DNA of 64,000 nucleotides from FEN-33 sp963768775 (GTDB lineage Archaea; Thermoplasmatota; Thermoplasmata; Methanomassiliicoccales; UBA472): contig CAVYIY010000005.1 in NCBI GenBank assembly GCA_963768775.1, positions 62,001 through 126,000 on the forward strand, given 5' to 3'. The notes beneath the pieces are model-generated. The model saw only the letters and a list, made by a program, of their open reading frames with translations. It was not told where the DNA came from and ran no database searches. Both the position numbers and the translations under genes were made by a program. Shown in pieces: positions 1 to 8,089 of the stretch. The number at the start of each line of letters is the position of its first letter. Position 1 is the stretch's first letter.

Positions 1-1
1 G

Positions 2-1018
2 AGGAAGGTCGCCGACGAGCGGGTGCGCCAGGACGAGATTGCGGCCTACGCCATGAAGGTGCTCGAGGCGGAGAACCGCGTCGGGGCGGAGATCAGCAAG
101 GAGGACGCGTTCCGCGAATGCGGCATCCCCTATTCGCACTTGGACGACGTCTTCGCCTTCCTGGAGGAACCGGTTTCGGTGAGCGTCGCCTCGCTGAGCG
201 AGGCAGAGCTGGCGAAGTACGAAGAGTCGTCGCGGCGGGTGCTCATGGCCGCCTACCGCTCGCCGGCAGTGGCGCGGCACGGCCTCAAGCTGGCCGACGT
301 GGTGTTCAACATGAGCGCGCCGGACATGATCGACGGCAAGAACCTGCTGGCCTACATCGAACAGGTGAACAAGATGGACATCCGCTCGATGCCGGTCGAC
401 CCAGAGACGGAGAAGCTGCTACGGAAGACGCTGAGCCTGCCGGAGGAGAAGCGGTCGGTCATCGGCATAATGGAGAACCTCGGAGTGGGCATCCTCACCG
501 CCAGGCAGCTTATGGCCATGGTGCGCTCCTTCAAGACCAAGGGGCACCGGGCCTCGCCCGTCAGGGTGAGGGAGGCGGAGCCGGAGGTGGGGCAGGTGGA
601 GATCGATGCCGACGAGGAAGGCGAGCCAAAGAATCTGGTCGACCGGGCCACGGAGCGAGTGGAGGCCAGAGAGGAAAAGCCCAAGCCGCGCCGGTCGACG
701 TATGCCGACCCGGACCTGAGATCGAACTTCTACAAGGACGAGCGGAAAGAGGAGGCGCGCAGCGCCGCGGCCGAAGGGGACGACTTCAAGGGAAGGCGCT
801 GCCTGTTCCACGGCGGCATCGCGGTAATGAAATGCCCCAGCTGCAGCGCGGTGCTCTGCCGCGAATGCAAGTCCTCTGGCGTCTGCCCGCGGTGCAAGAC
901 CTCGCTAGGCACGGCAAGGCCGCCGAAGAGGGAAGAGGAAGAGATCGAGGAGCAGGGAGAGGAGAAGGAGCAGCCGGAGCGGGAGGAAGCCCAGCAGAGG
1001 GACTTCTCCCGGCTTTAG
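2..1018 (+). CDS. B-box-type zinc-finger protein, 5' truncated by window edge
   Basis: The frame is open from base 2, so the true start probably lies left of the window; the first usable start inside is GTG at 23. Counting from that GTG (331 residues), residues about 1-180 are helical with no family I recognise, about 180-255 are charged and low-complexity, and about 260-296 form a Cys/His-rich zinc finger (CLFH, CPSC, CREC, CPRC clusters) of the B-box type. The tail is almost entirely Glu/Lys/Arg. The finger suggests protein-protein or nucleic-acid contacts; no enzymatic motif is visible. It converges on truD, whose stop overlaps this gene's TAG stop. Function unknown. Confidence 0.75.
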   Translation, partial: RKVADERVRQDEIAAYAMKVLEAENRVGAEISKEDAFRECGIPYSHLDDVFAFLEEPVSVSVASLSEAELAKYEESSRRVLMAAYRSPAVARHGLKLADVVFNMSAPDMIDGKNLLAYIEQVNKMDIRSMPVDPETEKLLRKTLSLPEEKRSVIGIMENLGVGILTARQLMAMVRSFKTKGHRASPVRVREAEPEVGQVEIDADEEGEPKNLVDRATERVEAREEKPKPRRSTYADPDLRSNFYKDERKEEARSAAAEGDDFKGRRCLFHGGIAVMKCPSCSAVLCRECKSSGVCPRCKTSLGTARPPKREEEEIEEQGEEKEQPEREEAQQRDFSRL

Positions 1019-2373
1019 TTGGAAGACTCGGGCAGCTCGTCCTGGCACGATTCCAGATAAACGGCGCGATCGCTCTCGATCGCGTCGACCTTCATTATCT
1101 CCCGGAGGAACGTGGTAGCATAGACGCCCTTCCCCAGCGCCAGGCCGATCTGCAAATCTCTACCTTCGACCGAATAAGACAGCTCGGAATACTTGGCGAC
1201 GATCTCCCTTCTGCTTCCGGTCGAGCTGCACTCGGGGATGACAGGCACCACGAAGTCCTGCCGGTCGATGCCCTCCGCGACGATGATCCTCGCCTCGATC
1301 TCGCCTGGCTCGCCCTGCGCCAGCTCGCTGTCGGAGCCATAGAGCACAGCGCTGACGCACGCCCGTCCGTTCCTCACTTGGGTCGCCACCAGGTCCAGGT
1401 TCGTCTTCGTCACCGGTATGTATTTGTCGTGGTCGGGAAGGCCATCCTTGTCCACCGGCAGCACCACGTCGCCCACCAGCGGCTGGTTCAGCGGCAGTCC
1501 GCGTCGGATCCGCTCGCTCAATATGCGGTTGAACAGGTATGACTGGTAAGCGTGAACGAACATCATCTGCAGGTTGCGGGGCATCGCCATGATCGCCCGG
1601 GGAAGTCGCCCGGCTTCTGCGCCAGATGGCCGACGACGATGCGCTCGAACATGAGCGTCCGGGGTAGCCGTTTCAGCCCCTCGGAGAAGTCGCGCGTCTC
1701 CTGGATGAACCTTCGGGCCTCGCGCGCCTCCTCGCTCTCCGCTGGCACGGGGTTCGCCGCGTAGGCCAGCACTGCTTCCTCGAACTCGCCTCTGAGGATA
1801 TGCTTCCCCACGATGTGCGTTATCGGCCTGAGCGAGCCGAAGCGCTGCACCCCGAAGAAGTTGGGGAATCCGCGCAAGTCCTCGAGCTGCGAGACCGTCG
1901 TGGTCACGGAGGAAAGGAGCTCCTCGCCCTCCAGCGCGCAATCCCTGACCCTGATGCGGAAGCGGTTGCCAATCAGGTCCCCGATGGTCATGTTCTTCTT
2001 CGACCGGTAGGCGTCGGCGATCGAGACCTGGTGGACGCTGAATCCTCTGCACCGATTCCAAGGGCGCCTCGAAGGACATCAGCTGCGAGGTGATCGCCCG
2101 CTTGTCCTTCGTCCCGGCGAAGCCGATGCGGTAGCGCGAGATGCCAAGCGCATGGGAGAGAACGCGGATGAGCCGGTTGGTCTCCCAATTCTCCGAGGTC
2201 ACCTTGGCGATGACGAACCTGCCGGAATCGTCCCGCGGCGGGAAGCGGGAGATCTCCTCGACCAGGAAGTCCTGGCATTCCCTCTTGACCTTGCCGCCGG
2301 TACCGGGGGTGTTGGTGTAAAAGACCTCGAGCCCGATGACGCACTCAGAAGTATCGAGTTCCAGGGAGCCCAT
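1015..2373 (-). CDS. truD: tRNA pseudouridine synthase TruD (two frameshifts)
   Basis: TruD makes pseudouridine 13 in tRNA. The N-terminal part carries the family motif with the catalytic aspartate (GFAGTKDKRAIT), and the middle part carries the NFFGVQRFG motif. The protein is read in three pieces: frame 1 from ATG 2373 to about 2043, a second frame to about 1600, then back to frame 1 until TAA at 1015. The two shifts compensate and no stop intervenes, so the gene is probably intact with two base errors. The start lies about 7 bases after the rpoL stop, so it is the last gene of a lig-rpoL-truD operon. Confidence 0.88.
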   Translation of the reverse strand: MGSLELDTSECVIGLEVFYTNTPGTGGKVKRECQDFLVEEISRFPPRDDSGRFVIAKVTSENWETNRLIRVLSHALGISRYRIGFAGTKDKRAITSQLMSFEAPLESVQRIQRPPGLDRRRLPVEEEHDHRGPDWQPLPHQGQGLRAGGRGAPFLRDHDGLAARGLARIPQLLRGAALRLAQADNAHRGEAYPQRRVRGSSAGLRGEPRASGERGGARGPKVHPGDARLLRGAETATPDAHVRAHRRRPSGAEAGRLPRAIMAMPRNLQMMFVHAYQSYLFNRILSERIRRGLPLNQPLVGDVVLPVDKDGLPDHDKYIPVTKTNLDLVATQVRNGRACVSAVLYGSDSELAQGEPGEIEARIIVAEGIDRQDFVVPVIPECSSTGSRREIVAKYSELSYSVEGRDLQIGLALGKGVYATTFLREIMKVDAIESDRAVYLESCQDELPESSN

Positions 2374-2379
2374 GGTTTA

Positions 2380-2653
2380 TCATTTCAGCTCTTTGTTCAG
2401 CTTTTCCCGGGCCTCTTTGAAGGTGTTCGAGATCACCTTGGTGGCCCGCTTCAGACGCCGTCTGAGGCTTGCCGCTGCTGACCTTCACATAGAGCGTGGG
2501 GCCGGCCTCCCGGTTCTCTGCCGTGTACTTCACTTCGGTGACGAGCTCGTCCTCGAGCAGCTCCTTCACCAGTGGAGAGATCAAAGTCATATCAGCTTCC
2601 TTGATTTGGATCTTGATCGAGTCCTTGTCCTTCTCTAGCAGCTGAATCTCCAT
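2380..2653 (-). CDS. rpoL: DNA-directed RNA polymerase subunit L (Rpo11), one frameshift
   Basis: This is the small archaeal polymerase subunit that pairs with RpoD in the RPB3/RPB11-like assembly platform. The sequence starts MEIQLLEKDKDSIKIQIKEA and continues through VKELLEDELVTEVKYTAENR, as usual for the family. The frame shifts near 2455; the shifted frame ends in a Lys-rich helix (FKEAREKLNKELK) with TGA at 2380-2382, giving about 90 residues, the usual length. It sits between lig and truD with short gaps, indicating one transcript. Confidence 0.85.
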
Positions 2654-2696
2654 GATTCCGCCACTATTAATGGCGCGATTATAAACCTTTTCATTT

Positions 2697-4457
2697 CTAG
2701 GATTCGACCTTCTTGGCCTGCTTGGAGTACATCTGCTCCAATTCCTTGCTCGTGGTGGCCTCCCTCGGCTCCTTATCGTCCCGGAAGCGACCAGTGAAGC
2801 GGGGGAACCTGACCGCCAGTCCAGAATCCTTGCGGATGAGGCCATAGGCGGTGGTATGGATCGGGCTGACGGTTATCTCCGCGCCCAGCACCTCCAGGAC
2901 CATCGATGGCTCGAACCAGTAGTCGGCCTCCATCTTCGACACGACTTTGGGGTGCTTCTCCTTCAGCTTGTGCGCCTCGAGCTGCTGGGGCAGCGCTGCC
3001 AGCATGGCATCATCGAACCCCGAGCCGAGCTTGCAGACTGTCTCGAAAACATCCTCTTGGTCGTTGTAGGTAGCCATCAACAGCGCACCATACGCCCCCG
3101 CCCGCCTACCTCTACCAGCGTACGCGCCGACGACCACTAGATCTACCGTGTCGGTCATCTCCGACCGGTATTCCTTCTTGTACTTTATCCAGAGGAATCC
3201 CCTCGAGCCAGCGCGGTAGAATGAGTTCTCATCCACCGACTTGGCCATCAGGCCTTCGCAGCCGTCCTTCAAAGCCTCCTTGAAGAACTCCTCGACGTCG
3301 TCCACGTTATCGTAGATGCGCATCTCGGAGAATCGCGTCTCCTCGGTCTTGTCGAACGCCGATTCCAGCGCCTTGCGACGCTCTGGATAGGGCATCTGCG
3401 TCATATCCGTTCCATCAAGGAAGACGCAGTCGAAGAGGAAGATTCGCACCGGATAGTCCTCGATTGCGTCCTCCAGCCCATGCTTGCGCCCGCGCCGGTG
3501 CGAGACCTCCTGGAACGGCAGAAGCTCGCCGGTGTTGAGGTCGACGGGCACGCACTCTCCCTCGACGATGGCGCTCTTCATCTTGAACGACGCCTTCAGA
3601 GCCTTGACGACGTCGGGGAACTGCCCCGTGAGGTCCTCCAGGCGGCGGGAGAAGAGCTGGACCTTGCCTTCCCGTATATGCGCCTGCACCCTGACCCCGT
3701 CGTACTTGTACTCGAAAGCCGCCTTGCCGCCCATTCGCTCGAGGATCTCCTGCGGGGAGGGAAGGCGTTCGGCCAGCATGGCCCGCATCGGGCTCCCCAC
3801 CTCCACCTTCATCTCGCGGATGGCCTCGATGCCCTCCCGGCACAACGTCTCGCCCACCTTTCCCAGGTCGGAGGAGACGTTGAAAGCGCGCTCGATCACA
3901 TCGCGGTCCTCCTTGGTGGCGAACGCCGATGCCAGGGCGTCGACCACGGTCATTGCCGCCACCCCCAAACGCATCCGGCCGGTCACCATGCGCGCGATGA
4001 ACTTGGCCTCTTCCGCGCTGGCATCGTTGAGGATCTCGGCCAGCATTTTCATCTTGGCGTCCTGGCTTCCCGAGCCTTCGGAGAGGGCGATCTTCTCCAG
4101 CGTCCCGTACACCCGATCAAGGGTGAGCGAATCGGAGAACAGGGTGCGCTGCTTCTTCACCGCGAAGACCTTTTGCGCTACGATCCCTGGGTCGCCCTCC
4201 TTGAGCCAGAGCTCCTGGATGTCATCGTCCTTCATCCCGGAGGACATGGAAAGCGTCTTCAGCAGCAAGCGGTCCGCGATGCCCAGCTTCTGCGGGTAGA
4301 AATCTGGGTATAGCTGGCCCTGGGTGAGATAAATGATCCGATGCAAGGCCTGGCAATCTGCCTGCTTGAAGAAGGTGGCCAGGATATCCGTCATTTCCAA
4401 ACGGCTGGCGGTCTTCTCAAGCTGCTCGTAGACCATCGCCAGTTCCTGGAATTGCAT
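2697..4457 (-). CDS. lig: ATP-dependent DNA ligase
   Basis: It seals nicks in duplex DNA using ATP, joining Okazaki fragments and completing repair. The 586-residue length is standard for archaeal ligase I. The adenylated lysine is K251 in EYKYDGVR, followed by the FSRRLEDLTGQFPD motif, a VVEGE-type motif and a C-terminal OB domain with DLVVVGAYAGRGRRAG. The PCNA contact QRTLF is at residues 103-107, the same place as in the Pyrococcus enzyme. The stop is TAG. It heads the lig-rpoL-truD operon and follows the Hef-like helicase gene after 69 bases on the same strand. Confidence 0.96.
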   Translation of the reverse strand: MQFQELAMVYEQLEKTASRLEMTDILATFFKQADCQALHRIIYLTQGQLYPDFYPQKLGIADRLLLKTLSMSSGMKDDDIQELWLKEGDPGIVAQKVFAVKKQRTLFSDSLTLDRVYGTLEKIALSEGSGSQDAKMKMLAEILNDASAEEAKFIARMVTGRMRLGVAAMTVVDALASAFATKEDRDVIERAFNVSSDLGKVGETLCREGIEAIREMKVEVGSPMRAMLAERLPSPQEILERMGGKAAFEYKYDGVRVQAHIREGKVQLFSRRLEDLTGQFPDVVKALKASFKMKSAIVEGECVPVDLNTGELLPFQEVSHRRGRKHGLEDAIEDYPVRIFLFDCVFLDGTDMTQMPYPERRKALESAFDKTEETRFSEMRIYDNVDDVEEFFKEALKDGCEGLMAKSVDENSFYRAGSRGFLWIKYKKEYRSEMTDTVDLVVVGAYAGRGRRAGAYGALLMATYNDQEDVFETVCKLGSGFDDAMLAALPQQLEAHKLKEKHPKVVSKMEADYWFEPSMVLEVLGAEITVSPIHTTAYGLIRKDSGLAVRFPRFTGRFRDDKEPREATTSKELEQMYSKQAKKVES

Positions 4458-4526
4458 CGCTTTCAGAAGCGCGAAAGAGCGGATAAACCTACCTCAGGTC
4501 AAATCATGAAGAGAGCGGCTCGCGAA

Positions 4527-6131
4527 CTAGAAATCGGAAAGGGAGCGCTGCCCCTTCTGGACTTCCTTCGGTTCTTCCACGCGCTCGTTGCCGATGCCCT
4601 TCTCCCGGTCCATGCTCTTCTGCAGCTGGAACAGGCCGCGCTTCATCGCCCTCTCCTTGTTGGACGACGCGTAGGCATAAGCCTCGTCGCGCGTTCCCTT
4701 GGTCACCAGCACCACCACCCTTCCTGACCGCTTCCTCCCGGTGCGGCCGCGGCGCTGGATCGCCCTGATCTCCGATGGCACCGGCTCGTAGAATATCACC
4801 AAATCGGTCGAGGCAACATCCAATCCCTCCTCGCCCACGCTCGTCGCCACCAGCACGTTGAACTCGCCGCTGCGGAACCGGTCCAGCACACCGACCTGCT
4901 CCTTCTGCCTGAGCCCCTTCTCGCCGCTGTGCTTCGACTGGCCGACCAGCTTCACCACCCTGACCCCGTCCACGGTCGCCAACTTCGAGGCCATCAGGTC
5001 GGCCGTGTCGCGGAAGTGGGTGAAGACGATGACCCTCGAGTCCGGCTTCTCGTTCACTTGCCTGGAGGCGATGGTCATGACCTTGGCCAGTTTCGGGTGC
5101 TCAACCTTCAGCGACAGGAGCATTTCCTGGACCTTGATGAATTGCACCGATGAGGCTATTGTACGCGACGCCTTGCTGCCCTCGTCCGAGGTCGCTTCCT
5201 CCTGCAAGCCCTTGAGGTAATTGCGCAGCGCCGTCGCTCCCTGCGTCTCCGCCATCTCCAGGGCATGGTCCACCTTGATCGCCATCGCCTGTAGGCTCAT
5301 GGCCTGGAACAGATTGCGGTGCTTCTCTCCGCTCCGGCTCCGCGCCTGGAGGGCGTTCCCGATCTCCAGAAGATACTTTCGGGTCACTGGCCTTTTTCTA
5401 TCTAGCACGCCGAACTTGGTCAACCGGGATATGTACTCGTCATAGAGGTTCCTGAGCACGAAGATGATGCGCTTCATCTCCAGCGGCACCTCGACCTCGA
5501 TGAAATCCATCTGGATGTCGTGGACGTACTTGACCACGTCAGGGTCGCTCTCCGAGCGCACCTCGATGTGCTCGATTCCCAGGTTCTTGCAGACATCCTT
5601 GATGCGGGAGCCGCTCGACCCGGGGGACGCGGTCATCCCCAGCACCAGTCCCGGGTACTGGCCGAATTCCGCCGCCACGCTGACGTAGGCGTAGTTGCCC
5701 ACCGCGCGGTGCGCCTCGTCGAAGATGATTAGCTTGACGTTCTGCAGGCTCACCCTTTCATTCCTGAGGTCGTTGGCGACGACCTGGGGGGTGGAGGCGA
5801 TGACGTCGTTCTCCAACCAAAGCAGCTCCCTCTCTTCGGGAGAGACCTCGCCGGTCATCACCGCCATCTTCTTGCCCACCAGGTGCTCACGCAGGAAGCA
5901 GGCGTGCTGCTCCACCAGTGGCTTGGTCGGCGCCAGGAAGAGGGCCTTGCCGCCGCTCTTCGAAAGCACCTCCGCGATCACCCGGAGAGCGATGATCGTC
6001 TTGCCCATTCCAGTGGGGAGGACGACAAGGGTCGATTCCTTCGAGGCGATTCGGGAGAGGGTGGATTGGTACTCTCGTTCCTCCACCGTATCCTTCGTGA
6101 TGAGCGGATGCTCGACGAACACGTCGTTCAC
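4527..6131 (-). CDS. Hef/FANCM-like SF2 DNA helicase without nuclease domain
   Basis: The protein (534 residues) matches the helicase half of archaeal Hef, which remodels stalled replication forks. Visible motifs are Walker A LPTGMGKT, DEAH box, the TASPG motif, a helical insert typical of Hef/MDA5-like helicases (about residues 200-330) and motif VI QRRGRTGRKRSGR. The XPF-type nuclease half is absent, as in some Thermoplasmatota. The last seven residues, QRSLSDF, fit the PCNA-binding QxxLxxF pattern. The start used is GTG at 6131. A TATA-like TTTTAA at 6144-6149 lies so close that GTG 6122 could be a leaderless start. Confidence 0.9.
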   Translation of the reverse strand: MNDVFVEHPLITKDTVEEREYQSTLSRIASKESTLVVLPTGMGKTIIALRVIAEVLSKSGGKALFLAPTKPLVEQHACFLREHLVGKKMAVMTGEVSPEERELLWLENDVIASTPQVVANDLRNERVSLQNVKLIIFDEAHRAVGNYAYVSVAAEFGQYPGLVLGMTASPGSSGSRIKDVCKNLGIEHIEVRSESDPDVVKYVHDIQMDFIEVEVPLEMKRIIFVLRNLYDEYISRLTKFGVLDRKRPVTRKYLLEIGNALQARSRSGEKHRNLFQAMSLQAMAIKVDHALEMAETQGATALRNYLKGLQEEATSDEGSKASRTIASSVQFIKVQEMLLSLKVEHPKLAKVMTIASRQVNEKPDSRVIVFTHFRDTADLMASKLATVDGVRVVKLVGQSKHSGEKGLRQKEQVGVLDRFRSGEFNVLVATSVGEEGLDVASTDLVIFYEPVPSEIRAIQRRGRTGRKRSGRVVVLVTKGTRDEAYAYASSNKERAMKRGLFQLQKSMDREKGIGNERVEEPKEVQKGQRSLSDF

Positions 6132-6178
6132 ATGCCAAGCTGATTAAAAGAAGGTTGTGGGAAGGTGTTTGATAATGG

Positions 6179-6499
6179 TTAGTGGCAGCTGCCGCCGCAG
6201 GTGTCGCAGCCAGCAGCGTTGGGGTTGTTGACGATGAGGCCCGATCCGTACGGGGTCTCGATGAAGTCGACCGCGCATTCCTGGAGCAGCGTGTTTGTCT
6301 CGTCGTCGTAGTAGAGCGAGAATCCTTCTGACTTCTGCTCCATGTCGGTGTCCTTCTTCCCCTGCTGGAACGACATTCCGAATTGAGGACCAGAGCAGCC
6401 CATGCCCTGGAGGTAGATCCTGATGCCATAACCCTGCTTGTTGTTCTTCGCCAGCAGGTCGTTTATGTACTTGACAGCTTCTGGGGTAATAGTTACCAT
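6179..6499 (-). CDS. HesB/IscA-type Fe-S carrier protein
   Basis: A-type carriers hold and pass on iron-sulfur clusters. The protein opens MVTITPEAVKYINDLLAK, has the conserved GCSGPQFG turn with the first ligand Cys and ends in a GCDTCGGSCH tail. That C-terminus is richer in Cys than the usual CGCG. I chose ATG 6499 (106 residues) rather than 6526. A GGTGA Shine-Dalgarno lies 8 bases before 6499, while 6526 would be only about 10 bases from the TATA-like TATTTAAA at 6536-6543. Confidence 0.88.
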   Translation of the reverse strand: MVTITPEAVKYINDLLAKNNKQGYGIRIYLQGMGCSGPQFGMSFQQGKKDTDMEQKSEGFSLYYDDETNTLLQECAVDFIETPYGSGLIVNNPNAAGCDTCGGSCH

Positions 6500-6652
6500 G
6501 AGCTTCTTCACCTTGTCAATGAACATCTCGATATTCTATTTAAAGCCTTCTCCTAATCATGGCTGCGGATTCGTAGCATTCCCCCTTAGCCAGATGCGAT
6601 CCGGCCGGCGATAGCTTTAATGAGCTTCCCGGCATTATGAGCGAGGGTCCCC

Positions 6653-7099
6653 TTGCTAGATTTTGCCTCACTCCATCGGTCGGACATCCCTGAGCTGGTC
6701 AGGATCACCAGGGAGAACATGGCTCAGATAATCATGTCAGCCTGGGGTGTGGAGTGGAGGGACGAAACGCTTCTCGAGACCTTGATGGACGCCAGTCTGA
6801 GCATCGAGGTAGCGCTCGAGGACGAGAAGGTGGTCGGCTACTATGTCCTCGACCAAATGGAGGATTACGTCTTCATCATCTCCATCCAGCTGGAGAAGCA
6901 GCATCAGGGCATGGGGCTTGGGCGCACCATGATGGAGAAGGTCGAGGAATCGGCGCTGCGTTCCGGCCTGGAAGGGGTGGAGCTCTGCGTCCAATCGACC
7001 AACCAGCAGGCCATTGGGTTCTATCGGCACCTCGGCTACCGGTTGGCCTCCAGGCGGCGAAACAATCTTACCATGCGCAAGCAGTTCAGTTCGAAATGA
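6653..7099 (+). CDS. GNAT family N-acetyltransferase
   Basis: It transfers an acetyl group from acetyl-CoA; the substrate cannot be told. The acetyl-CoA pyrophosphate loop is QHQGMGLGRTMM (Q/RxxGxG/A), followed by the C-terminal NQQAIGFYRHLGYRL motif. The length of 148 residues is normal. The start is TTG at 6653, the only start in this frame after an in-frame TGA at 6638, and a GAGG lies just upstream. The marker 8 gene follows within ten bases, so the two are probably co-transcribed. Confidence 0.85.
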   Translation: MLDFASLHRSDIPELVRITRENMAQIIMSAWGVEWRDETLLETLMDASLSIEVALEDEKVVGYYVLDQMEDYVFIISIQLEKQHQGMGLGRTMMEKVEESALRSGLEGVELCVQSTNQQAIGFYRHLGYRLASRRRNNLTMRKQFSSK

Positions 7100-7108
7100 G
7101 TGAGGCCA

Positions 7109-7969
7109 ATGGGCAAGCATGAGATCGAGGTGGCCAAGAGCCGGGTCCGGATCGAGGACGGCAATGTGGATGTGCTCACCGATCCATTGGTCAAGCGCTG
7201 TCCATTGCGCTCCCACCTCTACGGCTGCGAGGAGGAGACCCGGGATACGGTGAGGCGGGTGCTGGAGGACCATATCAGGGATCTAGGAATGTACACCGCC
7301 GAGCGCAATTTCAACCTGGTTGAGGATTCGGTGTCCTTCGGTGCGTCTGAGATGATCATGGACGCGATGCGCGATGGCCTCCTGGATGCCGCGGTCTCCG
7401 TCTGCGAGGGCGTGGGCACGATCGTGATAACCAGTCCTGAGGTAGTGGAGACCGTGGGAGCGCACATGACCGGCATCGTGTCGACCTCGCCAATCCCGGA
7501 GGTGCGGAGGAGCCTTTTGCGTCGGGGCAGCTTCATCTTGGACAAGAAATGCACCATCGATCAGGTGAAGGGGTTCCAGAAGGCGGTCAAGGCCGGATAT
7601 CGCCGCGTGGCCGTCACCATCGTCGCCTCAAGGCCGGAGGATGCGGAGAAGATACGCGAGCAGGCGAAAAAGCTGCGAGCCGAGGTCCTGATAATGGCGG
7701 TGCACTGCACAGGCATCGATGAGGAACAGGCAGAACGATTGGCCGGGAGCTGCGACATCGTGTGGGCCTGCGCCTCGAAGGCGGTGCGGGAAGTCATCGG
7801 TCCAAAGGCGTTGATGCAGATCGGGACCGGCATTCCCGTCTTTGCTCTGACCCGCCTGGGCAAGTTGATCATCCTCAACCGCGCGCTGGGCATGTCCGAC
7901 CAATTCCTGGTGCAAAGGGCGAGACTGCCGCGATTGGATGAAGAACGACAACCGAGCCCATTGCTCTGA
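7109..7969 (+). CDS. Methanogenesis marker protein 8 (DUF2099)
   Basis: The protein (286 residues) resembles methanogenesis marker 8, a family found mainly in methanogens and without proven biochemistry. Recognisable stretches are the N-terminal CPLRSHLYG, FGASEMIMDAM, ITSPEVVETVGAHMTG and KKCTIDQVKGFQKA. Several conserved Cys residues could bind metal or an Fe-S cluster. ATG 7109 is preferred over GTG 7100 because it is preceded by GAGTGAGG. The family assignment is from memory of sequence features and should be confirmed by a profile search. If correct it is the best single pointer to a methanogen-related host. Confidence 0.78.
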   Translation: MGKHEIEVAKSRVRIEDGNVDVLTDPLVKRCPLRSHLYGCEEETRDTVRRVLEDHIRDLGMYTAERNFNLVEDSVSFGASEMIMDAMRDGLLDAAVSVCEGVGTIVITSPEVVETVGAHMTGIVSTSPIPEVRRSLLRRGSFILDKKCTIDQVKGFQKAVKAGYRRVAVTIVASRPEDAEKIREQAKKLRAEVLIMAVHCTGIDEEQAERLAGSCDIVWACASKAVREVIGPKALMQIGTGIPVFALTRLGKLIILNRALGMSDQFLVQRARLPRLDEERQPSPLL

Positions 7970-8089
7970 TTTATTAAGAGGAAAAGCGGACAATGCTGTC
8001 ATCCAGTTGCAGGAAGACGCTGCGGCCAGAACTTACTTTAGCTATGCAAAGGATTATCTTAAACCCACCTGATAACGCGGGAATTGGAC

